Shown here: positions 36,800 through 48,800 of the stretch, piece after piece
Layout: each line of letters opens with the position of its first letter
Position numbering within the stretch: position 1 is the stretch's first letter
Assembly (NCBI RefSeq): GCF_000214035.2
Contig: NZ_AFHG01000031.1
Coordinates: 31,886-95,885 of the forward strand
Source of the DNA: Methyloversatilis universalis FAM5
GTDB taxonomy: Bacteria; Pseudomonadota; Gammaproteobacteria; Burkholderiales; Rhodocyclaceae
DNA: 64,000 bases
Reading direction: 5' to 3'
The notes under the pieces: model-generated
The model's database searches: none
The model's input: the letters and a program-made list of their open reading frames with translations, nothing else
Told to the model about the DNA's origin: nothing
Translations under genes and position numbers: made by a program

Positions 36800-37545
36800 G
36801 CATGCTGCGTCTCATCCTTCCCCTGGCCGGACTGGCGGCCGCGCTGCTGCTGTGGGCGGCGGGTGCGGCCTGGCTGACCCAGCGCATGCCGGTGGCCGCC
36901 GATTTCGCGCCACTGCCGTCGGCCGACGCGCTGTGGCAGCTGGTCGGCGGCGGCGATCTGTGGCCGCATGTCTGGCTCAGCCTGAAGCGGGTGCTGGTCG
37001 GTCTGGCGCTGGCGATCGCCATCGGCGTGCCGCTGGGTGTGCTGACCGGGCTGTCGAAGCGGTTCGCCCAGGGCACGACGCCGCTGTTCCAGTTCCTGCG
37101 CATGGTGTCGCCGCTGTCCTGGATGCCGCTCGCGGTCATGGTGCTGGGCGTGGGCGATGCGCCGGTGTATTTCCTGCTCGCTTTCGCGGCGGTGTGGCCC
37201 ATCCTGCTCAATACCGCATCCGGTGTGGCGCAGCTGGACCCGAACTGGCTGCTGCTGGCGCGCAGCCTGTCTGCGACGCGCCGCGAAACGGTGTTCCGCG
37301 TGGTGCTGCCCGGCATCACCGAACACATCCTGACCGGCGTGCGGCTGGCCATCGGCATCATCTGGATCGTGCTGGTGCCGGCGGAAATGCTGGGCGTGTC
37401 GGCCGGGCTGGGCTATTTCATTCTGGATACCCGCGACCGGCTGGCCTATTCGGAACTGATGGCCGCCATCCTGTTGGTCGGTGCGCTGGGCTATGCGCTG
37501 GATTACCTTGCGCGCACTGCCCACGCGCGCTGGCTGCACCGCTGA
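36796..37545 (+). CDS. ABC transporter permease (SsuC-type), second system
   Basis: A 249-residue membrane permease with about six transmembrane helices. GTG at 36796 lies in a GTGA overlap; an ATG two codons later is possible. LFQFLRMVSPLSWMPLAVMVLG is the pre-loop segment. The EAA-like loop (WLLLARSLSATRRETVFRV) is present, though its first residues differ from the classical EAA. It completes a one-permease transporter (homodimer expected), in contrast to the two permeases of the first system. The stop lies within a bidirectional hairpin facing the convergent kinase gene. Confidence 0.87.
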   Translation: MSMLRLILPLAGLAAALLLWAAGAAWLTQRMPVAADFAPLPSADALWQLVGGGDLWPHVWLSLKRVLVGLALAIAIGVPLGVLTGLSKRFAQGTTPLFQFLRMVSPLSWMPLAVMVLGVGDAPVYFLLAFAAVWPILLNTASGVAQLDPNWLLLARSLSATRRETVFRVVLPGITEHILTGVRLAIGIIWIVLVPAEMLGVSAGLGYFILDTRDRLAYSELMAAILLVGALGYALDYLARTAHARWLHR

Positions 37546-37560
37546 GGCGGTGGCCTCAGC
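37541..37560. terminator. Bidirectional hairpin between convergent genes
   Basis: GCTGAGGC (37541-37548) pairs perfectly with GCCTCAGC (37553-37560), loop GGTG. It spans the stop codons of both the permease and the convergent kinase, so both coding regions end inside one hairpin. Confidence 0.6.
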
Positions 37561-38929
37561 CCGCCCGCGGCAGCCGCAGCGTGAATACGCTGCCCCGACC
37601 CGGGCGGGAGCGCACCGTCAGCGTGTGGCCCAGCAGTTCGGCCTGCTTGCGGGCCAGCGCGAGACCGAGGCCCTGGCCCTGATCGGCCGGGCGGCTGCGG
37701 TCGTCGAAGCGGCGGAAGGGCAGGAAGATGAGGGCCAGGTGTTCGGCCGCGATGCCCGGCCCGCTGTCCCTGACCTCGATGTCAATGTGGTCGCCGCGCG
37801 GGCGGGCGGCGACCAGCACCCGCCCGTGCCGGGTGTAGCGCACCGCGTTCGACACCAGATTGTCCAGCATGGACTGCAGCATCATGGCGTCGCTGTCGAC
37901 CACGGAGGCGGTCGGGCGGAAGCGCAGCTGCAGCCCCTGGTCCGCCGCCTGCGGCGCGAACTGCGCGGCACAGGCCGCCCACAGTTCGGCCAGCGGCAGC
38001 GCCCGCCTGAGCACCCGTGCCTCGCCAGCCTCCAGCCGCGACAGTTCGATCAGTCGCGACAGCTGCTGGCTCATCGTGCGCACCGCCGAATCGATGCCGT
38101 CGCACACCTCGGCAGTGGCGGCGGACGGCGCCGCGCCCTGCGCGATCGCCCGCAGATAGCGCACGTGCAGGCCGATGGCGTGCACCGGCTGCCTGAGGTC
38201 GTGGGTGACGCCGGCCAGAAAGAGGTTCTTCGCCCGCATCGCGGTCTGTACCGCGTCGCGCTCCTGCCGCAGGTCTTCGGCCAGCCGCGCGTTCTGCCGT
38301 GTCAGCAGCAGCGCATCGCGCATGGTGGCGTGCGCGCTGCGACCGAAGGACAGCAGCACCAGCAGGTAGAAGAACAGCGTGAGGCCGCCGGCCAGATTCA
38401 CCAGCCCGCCCATCAGTGCCCCCTTCAGCACGAAGGGCAGCAGGGTGCCGATCAGATAGAGCCGCAGCGCGCCGGGTAGGGCGGTGGTGGCGGTGACCGC
38501 GCCGCCGGCCATGCCGGCCAGGATGGCCACGCTGAAGAAATCGACGAAAGGATCGACGCCGCGATATACCAGCCAGGGCAGCAGACCCCAGGCCAGACCC
38601 GTCAGGCCGGCGATCACCGTGTAGCGCCGTTCGACCCGGTCGAGGCCTGCGCGGTCCAGCGAGGCCAGCCGGGGGCGCATGTGGCGCACCAGCGCGTAGC
38701 GCAGGCCGACCAGCAGCCACACGGCCAGCATCCACAGGCCGACCGGCGCCGGCGCGTGGCTGCCCAGCAGCACCACGACGGCGGTCAGCGACACCGCCAG
38801 ATTGCCGGCCACGATGGTGGGCGTGTGTCCGAACAGCACGCCGAGCAGATCCCGCCGCACCGCGTCGAGCGCGGCCGTGTCGCAGTCGAGCGGGGCGGGG
38901 GCTGCGGGAATGGTAGTTTCCGGCCTCAT
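37556..38929 (-). CDS. Membrane sensor histidine kinase
   Basis: A 457-residue kinase. The N-terminal half has about six hydrophobic helices (between residues 36 and 197) with short loops, suggesting an integral-membrane rather than periplasmic sensor. The dimerisation/phospho-acceptor box is THDLRQPVHAIGLH with His243. The N-box DNLVSNAVRY (356-365), G1 DSGPG (388-392) and G2 GQGLGLALA complete a HATPase domain. The start at 38929 was chosen because it is the last Met before the first helix. Its ATG overlaps, on the opposite strand, the ATG of the response regulator. It phosphorylates most likely that NarL-type regulator. The stimulus is unknown. Confidence 0.88.
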   Translation of the reverse strand: MRPETTIPAAPAPLDCDTAALDAVRRDLLGVLFGHTPTIVAGNLAVSLTAVVVLLGSHAPAPVGLWMLAVWLLVGLRYALVRHMRPRLASLDRAGLDRVERRYTVIAGLTGLAWGLLPWLVYRGVDPFVDFFSVAILAGMAGGAVTATTALPGALRLYLIGTLLPFVLKGALMGGLVNLAGGLTLFFYLLVLLSFGRSAHATMRDALLLTRQNARLAEDLRQERDAVQTAMRAKNLFLAGVTHDLRQPVHAIGLHVRYLRAIAQGAAPSAATAEVCDGIDSAVRTMSQQLSRLIELSRLEAGEARVLRRALPLAELWAACAAQFAPQAADQGLQLRFRPTASVVDSDAMMLQSMLDNLVSNAVRYTRHGRVLVAARPRGDHIDIEVRDSGPGIAAEHLALIFLPFRRFDDRSRPADQGQGLGLALARKQAELLGHTLTVRSRPGRGSVFTLRLPRAG

Positions 38930-39560
38930 GAATGCCGCCGAGATTAGCATCGTCGTCGCCGAAGACCACGCACTGGTGCGCCAGGGGCTCCGTCTGATGC
39001 TGTCCACCGAAAGCGATCTGCGCTGGCTGGCCGACTGCGGCGACGGCGGGCAGGCGCTGGAACTGGTGCGCACGCTGTCGCCCGACCTGCTGCTGCTGGA
39101 CCTCGGCCTGCCCGGGCTGGACGGTCTGCGGGTGATGCAGGCGATCGCCGCCGAGCGGCTGCCGACCCGGGTGCTGGTGGTGACCGCGCGACAGGAGGCC
39201 GCCTCCTTCCATGCCGCGCTGGGTCTGGGCGCACATGGCTACCTGCTGAAGAACGATGACGCCGACGCGCTGGTCGAGGCGATCCGGCGGGTGGGGGCAG
39301 GCGGCTATCACGTCAGTCCGGAACTGGCGACGCTGTTCGGCCCGCGCGAGGCGACAGGGCAGGAAGAACTGACCGCGCGCGAGAGCGACATCGCCGCCCG
39401 GGTCGGACGCGGCCTGTCGAGCAAGCAGATTGGTGCCGAACTGGGCATTTCCGAACACACGGTGCGCAAGCACCGCGAAAACATCGCCCGCAAGCTCGGC
39501 CTGCGCAACGCGGCTGAACTGGTGGCCTGGTCGGTCCGTCACCGCTTGCCCGAAACGTGA
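38928..39560 (+). CDS. NarL/LuxR-type response regulator
   Basis: A 210-residue regulator. The receiver domain has the acidic pair in VVAEDHALVR, phospho-acceptor Asp58 (LLLLDLGLPG), Thr85 and Lys107 (YLLKNDD). A LuxR-type helix-turn-helix occupies the C-terminal quarter (LTARESDIAARVGRGLSSKQI, then ISEHTVRKHRENIARKLGL). It is the cognate partner of the divergent kinase, and the two genes share an overlapping CATG start. It may act on the region just downstream (TACGC half-sites around 39607-39630) ahead of the TPS operon, but nothing proves this. Confidence 0.9.
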   Translation: MNAAEISIVVAEDHALVRQGLRLMLSTESDLRWLADCGDGGQALELVRTLSPDLLLLDLGLPGLDGLRVMQAIAAERLPTRVLVVTARQEAASFHAALGLGAHGYLLKNDDADALVEAIRRVGAGGYHVSPELATLFGPREATGQEELTARESDIAARVGRGLSSKQIGAELGISEHTVRKHRENIARKLGLRNAAELVAWSVRHRLPET

Positions 39561-39606
39561 TGCACGCCGCATTGCCGCGTCGATAGACGGCTGCCGGGAC
39601 GCCCTG

Positions 39607-39630
39607 CTACGCGCATCTGCGTATTTACGC
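39607..39630. promoter_or_regulatory. TACGC/GCGTA half-site cluster
   Basis: Three half-sites lie in 24 bp: TACGC, then GCGTA, then TACGC (CTACGCGCATCTGCGTATTTACGC overall, with dyad GCGTA-TT-TACGC at 39619-39630). They lie about 50 bp after the response regulator stop and 230 bp before the TPS gene. This is the kind of site bound by NarL-type regulators; the assignment is speculative. Confidence 0.35.
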
Positions 39631-39794
39631 TGCGCCGGGCCACGCGCTCCAATGACAGGATCGACGGCAGATGCCGGAACCGCGCGCGTCCCGACTGCGG
39701 CGACCCTGTCCACCCCTCCGGGGTCTGCCCGTGAGCGATGACCGCATCGGATGCAGCCGATGCTGTTCTTGTTCGGGAAATACGCCTAGATTAC

Positions 39795-39813
39795 TGTAAG
39801 ACAAATTCTTACA
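39795..39813 (+). promoter_or_regulatory. TGTAAGA/TCTTACA dyad operator before TPS gene
   Basis: TGTAAGA-CAAAT-TCTTACA is a perfect 7-bp inverted repeat inside a locally A+T-rich stretch, 45 bp before the exoprotein start. It is placed where an operator or activator site would sit. The binding protein is unknown. A weak -35-like TTGTTC lies at 39769. Confidence 0.5.
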
Positions 39814-39857
39814 AATCGATGGACGCGACAAGCGTCCCGATGCTCAGGGAACACACC

Positions 39858-42800
39858 ATGAAGCCCCGTCGCCCGCGCCCCGTCTCCCCCCGACTCCATC
39901 GACTCACTGCGGCGCTGCGCGCGCCCCGCTGCCTGGCCGCCAGCCTGGCCGGGCTGCCGCTGCTGATGTCGCCGTCGGCCTGGTCGCAGGCGATACAGGC
40001 TGACGGGCGCACTGCCACCACGGTGAGCACGGTCGGTACGGTGACCGACATCCGGACCGGCACCGTGTCCGGCAACACCGGCTTCAATTCCTTCCGCAAC
40101 TTCAGCGTGGGGGCGGGTCAGACCGCCAATCTGCACGTGCCGACCGGTGCGCTGAATCTGGTCAACATCGTCCGCGACACCCGTACCGACATCGACGGCA
40201 CGCTGAATGCGATCCGCGACGGCCGCATCGGCGGCAACGTCTATTTCGCCAACCCGCACGGCTTCGTGGTCGGTGCCGGCGGCGTGGTCAATGTGGGCGC
40301 GCTGTCGGTCAGTACGCCGACCCAGGGCTTCGTGGACCGCTTCTTCAGCGCGCCGGGCGTGGTCGACGCAGGGGCGCTGGGCGAACTGCTGAACGGCACC
40401 GCGCCGCTGTCGTCGGCGGCCATCCGCATCGACGGCCGGGTGAATGCGATCGACGGGGTCGAACTGGCGGCGGGTACGGTCAGCGTGCGCGGCGCCATTC
40501 TGACCGGCGCCCGCTTCGAGGGCAGGGCGCCGGACTTCACCGACGTCGTCAACGCCCAGGGCCTGGCCACCGGCACCCGGGTGGTCGAGCGCGCCGGCCG
40601 CATATATATATCCGCTGACGAAGACATTGAGCTCGCCGGTACGCTGGATGCGCGCGGCGCGGCCGGTGTGGACGGCGGTGACATCCGGCTGCGCGCCGGT
40701 CGTGATCTGATCGCCGACATGAATGCGCTGGTGACCGCGTCCGGTGACGGCGAGGCCTCGTCCGGCGGCCGCATCGACGCGCTGGCCCAGCGCAACGCGG
40801 TCATCCGCAGCGGCGCGGTGATGGACGCCAGCGCCGGCCGCAGTGGCGACGGCGGTTTCGTCGAGTTTTCGGCCAAGGACACGGTGGAACTGGCCGGCGG
40901 TCAGTTCTACGCGGACGGGCGCGGCGGCGGTGCCGCCGGCCACGTGCTGATCGACCCGGCCAACATCCTGCTCAGCGCCAACCTGCTGCGCGGTGCCGGC
41001 GGCTACGGCACGCTGCCGGACGGCGCGAGCGCCACCGGCGCCAATCTGGAGCTGCTGGCCACCAACAGCATCACGGTGAACGAGAACATCGTGGTGTCCA
41101 GCCGGCTGGTGGCCAGTGATCATGTCGGCGGGCAGTCCATCGGCCATTCCGGCAACATCAGCTTTACCGCGCCCAACATCCTGCTGAAGTCCGGTTCCAA
41201 GGTGCTGGCGCACGCCAGCGGCACCTTGCCCAACGGCGACCCGATTCAGGGCGGCGACATCACCTTCACCGCGCACCAGGCGTCGGCGGTGAGCATTCTC
41301 GGCTACCGCGAGGCGAGCGCGTCGATCGAGCTGGACAATGCGACCGTGAAGGGCCGCAACGTCACGATGACCGCATCGACCGACGTGCAGAACCGCTGGC
41401 TGTTCGACGACGCCAGCTTCCAGCAGAACGCCACCAACTTCGCGACCGAAGGCGCGACCGGTCTGCTGGGCCTTGGCGCCTCGCTGCTCGGCATCAACAT
41501 CGTGCATTCGCAGGCGGTGGGTACAGCCACCATCACGCTGAAGTCCGGTTCGCTGGTCGAGGCGACGCAGGACGTGACGCTTAAGGCGGACAACCTGACC
41601 TCGGCCGGCGCCGCGCCGGATACCGGCATCAGCGGGCCGGGCACCCAGGTCAATACGCCGCTCGGCTTGGGCGCGCTGTATGCGCGCAACAGCGCTGACG
41701 CCAAGGTCGAGGTGAAGTCCGGCGCCACGGTGCGGGCGAACAACCTCACCGTGCGTGCGAACAACGACGCCACGCTGGAAGCGTCCATCGAAGCCGCTGA
41801 TCCGGGCGAGGACGCCAGTTCGCAGATGAGCTTCGCGCTCGGTCTCACCTTTGCCGACGTGAAATCGAACGCCACGGTTGAAGCCGGCGCCACGCTGCAG
41901 GTGTCCGGCGACGTGACGGTGGCGGCCACCAACCGCAATGCCTTCACCAATTCGGTCACCGCCTCGCTGGGCAACAGCGGCAAGGCCGCCGCCGCGATCG
42001 CGGTGAGCGAGCTGAGCAGTTCGGCCACCGCCGCGCTGAACGCCAATGTGTCGGACGCGACCTCGGTCAAGGTGATCGCGGTCAATGACAACACCACCAA
42101 TGCCACGACGGCAGAAGCAAAGGTGGGCACCACGCTGAACCAGGCCATCCTGGAAGCGGCCAAGGAAAAGGCCAAGCCGCTCACCGACACCTCCGGCTTC
42201 ATCGAGGAAAAGCTGTGGGAGAAGGTGCTGGGCGGCGCCGAGGTCGACAGCAAGGCGACCAAGCCGCAGTCCACCGCGCTGCGCATCGGCGGCGCCATTG
42301 CCTGGGTGGACAGCGAGGCGACCGCCAGCGCCAGCATCGGGCCGAACGCCCGGGTGCATGCGTCGGACAGCGCGGTGGTCGCAGCGCGCACGCTGGGCAG
42401 CGACATCCAGGTCATGGCCGACGCGTCGGCGGTGTCGCAGTCCAAGCAGAGCGCCACCGGCAATACCGCGCGCAACACCTTCTCGGCCGGCATCGCCATC
42501 GGCAAGTTCTCGCACGACGCGCTGGCCACGGTCGGGCGCGCCGCGACCGTGACCGCACCGCGCATCGCGGTGGCGTCCGACGTCATCATTCCGGTGCGCG
42601 AAACGCTGATCACCGGCGGCAGCTTCACCCGCTGGGACGGCCTGTCCACGGTGAAGGACTGGTTCAACGACCTGACCGGCATCCTCGACGTGTTCAACGG
42701 TGCGTCGTCGGCGAAGTCGACCTCGGACAATTCGAACAACTCGATCGCCGCCTCCGGCTCGTTCAGCCTGCTGCAGTTTGATCATGCGGCGAAGACCGAG

Positions 42801-45800
42801 GTGCAGGAATCGGCGAAGCTGAACCTGACCGGCAGCCAGACCGGCGCGTGGAGCGTGCAGTACGAAACCGTGGCCGACGACGCCTCGACCAGCGGCGAGA
42901 ACGAACAGTTGCTGCAGGAATGGGCCTTCTCGGCGCCGGCCGACCTGAGCGCGCGGCGCGACGTGACCCTGCTGTTCCACGGTGGCCACTTCCTGCCGGG
43001 CAGCGCCGGCGGCGGCAGTGGCAGCAAGGGTCTGGGCATGGTCTATACCCAGGAAATCCTGAATGGCGACAGCCTGGTGTTCGTGCGCGAAGGCGCGGCC
43101 ATCCAGGGCGTGACCGAAAGCAGCAGCGGCACCACGGCCGGCCAGCGCAGCTACACGGTGACCGCCACCCGCGCCACCGACGCCATCGCCATTGCCGCCG
43201 AAGGCAAGGATCTGGTCATTTCGCTGGCCACGTTGGCCGGCTATGGCGCCAGCTTCGGCATCAACGGCTCGGTGTCCATCGTCGAAGTGACCAACCGCAC
43301 CCGCGCGCTGGTCGACGACGAAGCCACGCTGCGCGCCGGCACGCTGTCCATCACCGCGCTCGACGAGCCGGTGCTGTGGTCCATCGCCGGTGGTTTCAAC
43401 AAGTCGGAATCCGCCGGTGTCGGCGTGGGCATCGCCTACAACGGTGTCAGCGGCACCACCGAAGCGCTGGTGGCCGACAACGACCGCGAGGCGCTGGACG
43501 ACGGCGGCAGCCGCAGCAGCCAGGTGTCGCTCACCAATGCGGTCATCCAGTCCGGCGACGTGACGGTGGAAGCGCGCGCCAGCGGCCGCATGGAAGCGAT
43601 CGCGGTGACCGGTGCGCTGGCCACCAGCGACAGTTCCAGCAGTTCCGGCGGCTTTTTCGGCAGCATCAAGAGCAAGTATGACGAGGTGCAGGGCAAGCTC
43701 GCGCGCATCGTCGACCTGAAGCCCACCAGCACCTCCAGCCAGGGCAATACCAGCAGCCAGGGCGGCCAGTCCAAACCCAGCTTCGGTCTGGCCGGCGCCG
43801 GCAGCGCGGCGGTGAATGACGTGACCCTGGTCACCCGCGCGAAGCTCGCAGACGTGAGGGTGGAACAGGGCGACGGCAGCCCGGCGCAGCTCACGGTGCG
43901 CGGCGTGTCCGACCTCGACATCGTGACCGCCTCGGGCGCGGCCGCCTTCACCCGCGCCAACAATCCGAGCCAGACCAAATCGGCGGCGGTGACCGGCAGC
44001 GTGTCGGTGAACCTGATCGACAACACGGTCGAAGGCCTGGTCGACAACGCGGAACTGGTCGATACCGGCGACGTGACGGTGCAGGCGCTGGCCGGCGGTG
44101 AACAGCTGTCGATCGCCATCGGCGTGGCCATCAACGCCAGTTCGCAGAGCCAGCAGAACTCGGTGTCGGCCACCGGCTCGCTGTCGCTGTCCATCATCGA
44201 CAACACGGTGCGTGCAGCGCTGAACTCGACCGACCTGACCGGTGCCACCGGCAGCGGCCGCGATCTCGACGTGACCGCCTACAACCGCATGTTCATCGGC
44301 ACCGGCGGCGGCACGCTGGCATTCGGCGGCAAGACCGGCGCCGGCGGTGCGGTGACCTATTCCGACGTCGCCAATGTCGTGACCGCCGAAATCGCCGGCG
44401 GCTCCGCGGTGAGCGGGGTCGATACGGTGAAGGTGCGTGGCTTCAACGCGACCGAGATCGGCGCCGGTGCGGCGCATGGTCAGGCGTCGGCGTCGAACAA
44501 CGCGAATGCGGTGGGCGGCGCGGTGGTGATCACCGAAATCGAGAACGACACCACCGCGCGCATCACCGGCCTGTCTTCGGTCACCGCCACCACGTCGGTC
44601 GACGTGCTGGCACAGGACCGCGGTGCGGAAGCCGGTCTGGAAGACATCATCGAGCCGGGCAGCCGGCGCGAGAACACTGTCAAGGGCCTGGATTACTGCG
44701 GCCGCAGCGGTGCGGGCGCCACGCCCACCGGCAACTGCATCACCTCGGTGGCCGGCGTGCTGCAGGTGAATATCGGCAGCAACAGCAACAGTGTCGGTGG
44801 CTCGTTCAACTGGAGTTCGATCGACAACGATCTCACTGCCAAGGTGGAAGATTCGAAGGTCGACGTGACCGCGAGCGCCGGCCGGCTGAACGTGAAGGCC
44901 GAATCCGACGTGCTCATCACCTCGATCGCGGTCGGCGTGGGCGTGTCGAGCAAGGTGTCGGGCGCCGGCTCGGTGTCGGTCAATTTCATCGACAACGATC
45001 TGCTTGCGTCGGTCAGTGCGCCGCAGCAGAACACGGCCTTCGATGGCGTGAAGGCGTCGGCGGTGACGGTGCAGGCCGCCGACCGCTCGCGCATCGACAC
45101 ACTGGCCGGCGGTTTCGCCGCCAGCATGAACAGCGTGGCCATCGGCGCATCGGTCACCTATGCCGAAATCTTCAACACGGTGCAGGCACAGATCGACCGT
45201 GCCCATGTCGACGCGGCGGCCACGCTGAACCTGACTGCTTCGTCCGACGCGCGCATCCGCAGTCTGGCGGTGGCCGGCGGGCTTGCGCTGGGCGGTTCGC
45301 CGGCGGTCAGTGCCTCCATCGCGGTCAATTTCATCGGCAACACCACCGAAGCGACGGTGGATGGCGCGCTGATCGAGGACAGCGCGACCGGTGCGGCCAA
45401 TGGCAATGCGGTCACCATTTCGGCCGCTGACCGTTCGACGCTGCAGTCGCTGGCCGGCGCGGTGGCGATCGGCATCGGTCAGAACGCCGTGGGCGGCGCC
45501 TTCGGCTACAACAAGATCGGCAACCACACGCTGGCTTCGGTCGAGGATTCGACCGTGCGCAGCGCCGATACGCTGGGGCTGAGCGCCACCGAATCCTCCA
45601 CCATCGAAACGCTGGCGCTGGCCGCGGGCGGTGCGCAGAGCGTGGCGCTGTCCGGCTCGATCACGCTGAACCATATCGGCAAGTACGCCGGCGACAGCAA
45701 TGCGGGCGGCGAGGGCGGCAATGTCACCACCGCCGAAATCGTCGGCAGTACGCTGGAAAACACCGGCAACGATTCGGCCGTTTCGCTGACCGCCTCCGAC

Positions 45801-48800
45801 ACCTCCACCATCAAGTCGCTGGCCGGTGCAGCGGCCTTCTCAGGCAATACCGCGGTGGGCGGTGCGGTGGGCGACAACTGGGTGCGCAACACCGCGAAGG
45901 CGCGGGTGCACGACAGCAGCATCACCGGGGCGACCACGCTGACGCTGGGCGGCAGCAACAGTTCGCTCATACAGTCCGGCTCGGTCGCCGGTGCGGGTGC
46001 TGCGACCGGCGCCTTTGCCGGTTCGGCGTCGAGCAACCGTACCGACAACCGGACGATTGCCGAAATCACCGACTCCGACATCGGTGGCGGCACCGCCGCG
46101 GTGACCGTGAGCGCGACCGACAGCGCGCGCATCGACGCGCTGGCGGGCGCGGTCGGCATCAGCGGTTCGGCCGGCGTGGGCGCGGCGCTGGCGGTGAACA
46201 AGATCGCCAATTCCACGCACGCCACGGTGTCCGGCCTGAAGACTTCGGGCTTCGACATCACGAATCTCGTGGTCAGCGCCGATTCGCTGGCCGCCATCCG
46301 CACGCTTGCGGTGGGCGTCGGTGCCGGGGTGGACGTCGGTGTCGGCGGCTCGGTCGCGATCAATCTGATCAGTTCCGATACCCGCGCGGTGATCGAGGAC
46401 GGCGCGGATATCGAGGCACGCGACAACGTCGCGGTGCTGGCCGAGTCGGACGACAAGATCACGCTGCTGGCCGGCGCCGCCGGCATCGGCATCAGCGCGG
46501 CCGGTGTGGGTGCCGCGGTGACCGTGAACGAGATCGGCGGCGCCACCGAAGCGGCCATCCGCGACAGCGCGGTGGCCGCACGAGCGAAGCAGGGCAGCGG
46601 TGTCAGCGTGAATACCGGCGAAATCGCTGGTGTGAACCTGAAGGCGTCGGTGGACAAGATGAACACCGGTGGCGGGGGCTATTCGTCGAGTGACCCCTTC
46701 ACCGCGCCGGACCTCACTGCCAACCGCGCGAAGGAAAACGTGCGCGGCATCGCGGTGAATGCGATGTCCACCCACCAGACCACCACCGGCGTGGCCAACG
46801 TCGCCGGCGGCACTTTCGCCGGCGTGGCCGCCACGGTGAGCGTGAACATCATCGGTGGCGATACCTCGGCCACGGTGAGCAGTTCGGTGCTCAACGGCGG
46901 CGACAACAGCGCTGCGTCGAACGCACAGGCGGTGCGCATCAAGGCCGCCGACCACGCCTACGGCAACACCTTCATCGGCTCGGTCGCGGTCGGCGCAGTC
47001 GGGGCCGGCGCCTCGGCCGACATCAACGTGTTCCAGCGCAACACCACCGCCTCGGTCGGCAGCAGCCTCAACGGGGCGGCCAGCCGGATCGATGCCAAGA
47101 GCGGCGCCACCGTGAAGGCGCGCTCGACCCAGGGCGTGTCGTCCATCGTGATCGGTGCGTCCGGCGGCGTGGTCGGTGTGGTGGGCAGCGGCTCGGTAGC
47201 CAAGTTCGTCAGCCGCACCGAAGCCAGTTCGGATGATGCGGTATGGCGGGTGGGCGCGCTCGATGTGTCGGCCAGCCATGATTCGAAGTTCTTCGTGGCC
47301 GGCGGTGCGCTCGCGCTGGGCGGCGTGGCCGGCGCCGGCACCTTCGCGGTCGGTCTGGATACCAGCGAGACCGAAGCGCACATTGACGGCGGCAGCGTGG
47401 ATGCCGACGGTGCAGTCAATGTCACTGCGGCCAATACCGCGGAAATGCGGACCTGGGCGGTCGGCGGTGCAGGCGGCGGTGCCGCCGGCGTGGCCGGCGC
47501 GGTCGCGGTCGGCATGATGGACAGCAGCACGAGCGCCTACGTGAAGGACGCCCGGGTCGGCAGTGCCGGCGACCGTTCCGGCAGCCTGACCGTACGGGCC
47601 ACCGATTCGGTGGTGACCGAGAGCCTCGCCGGCGTGGCGGCAGTCGGCGGCATTGCCGGTGCCGGCGCGGGTGCGTCGGTCACCAAGATCGACAACACGA
47701 CTTCGGCGACGATCGAGGACAGCAACGTGCATGTGACCGGCGCGGTCACCGTCGATGCCGACGCCTCGCGCACGCTGAACAACACCGCGGCCGCGGCGGC
47801 CGGCGGCGGTACCGTGGGCATCGGCGGCGCGGTGGCGGTGACCCTGGTCGGCGGCAGCCTGAGCAGCGACGCCGCTGGCGAAGTGAACAAGGATGGCAGC
47901 GGCACGCTGTCCAAGACCGACAGTTTCTCGAACGGCAACGCGCTGAGCACCGGTCGCAGCGGCGGAAACGTCAGCACCAACAGCAGCTTTTCACAGGGCG
48001 ACATCGACCGGGTCAACAGTTCCGGCAAGGTAGCGACCAGCAGCCGCATCAACGGCAGTCCGACCGGATCGACCACTGCGGCCATCCGGGACACCGACGG
48101 CGTGGCGGACACGATTTCCGCCGGCGGGAATGTGGCGGTCACCGCCCGCGAACGTGACGCGATCGATGTACTCGCCGGCGGTCTGGCCATCGGCGGCGTG
48201 GCCGGCGTCGGTGCGTCGGTGTCGGTGCTGGACGTGAGCCATCTGGTCGACGCCGAAGTGAGCGGCCTGACCACCATCAGTTCCGACGGTGCGGTCGAGG
48301 TGTCGGCCAGCACCGGCAACCTGATCACCGGTCGCGACGCGGCGCGTGCCAAGAGCTATCAGGCCGCGGGCGGCCTGGTGGGGCTGGGCGCGGCAGTGGC
48401 GACCGCCGAGCTGGATAACCGCGTGAGTGCCGAGATCGGGCGCGGCGTCACCATCAATGCAACCGCGACCGGCGGTGCGATCACGGTCAGCGCCACCGAC
48501 AGCGCCTCGGTCAGCAGCCGGGCCGAAGGCTATGCGGTCGGCGCGGTGGCGGCCGGCATCGTGGTGGCGACAGCGACCAAGACCGGGCAGGTCACCGCCG
48601 ACATCGCCGATCTGGATGCGCGACTGAGCGCGGTCACCTCGATGAACTGGGGGTCCGGTGCCTTCACGCTGCAGGCGACGCGCACCGGCGCGGTCGACGC
48701 CTTCTCGCGTGCCGGCGCCGGCGGCGTGCTCGCGGGCGCCGGCAGCGGCGCCATCGCCAGCGACACCGGTATCGTGCGTGCGCGCATCGGCGAAGACAGC

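Noticed and set aside
39786-45674. A 1,962-residue open frame on the minus strand inside the adhesin gene
   Set aside because: It mirrors the repetitive adhesin on the other strand, is rich in Arg/His/Gly/Ala and has no domain pattern; it is a G+C-driven shadow.
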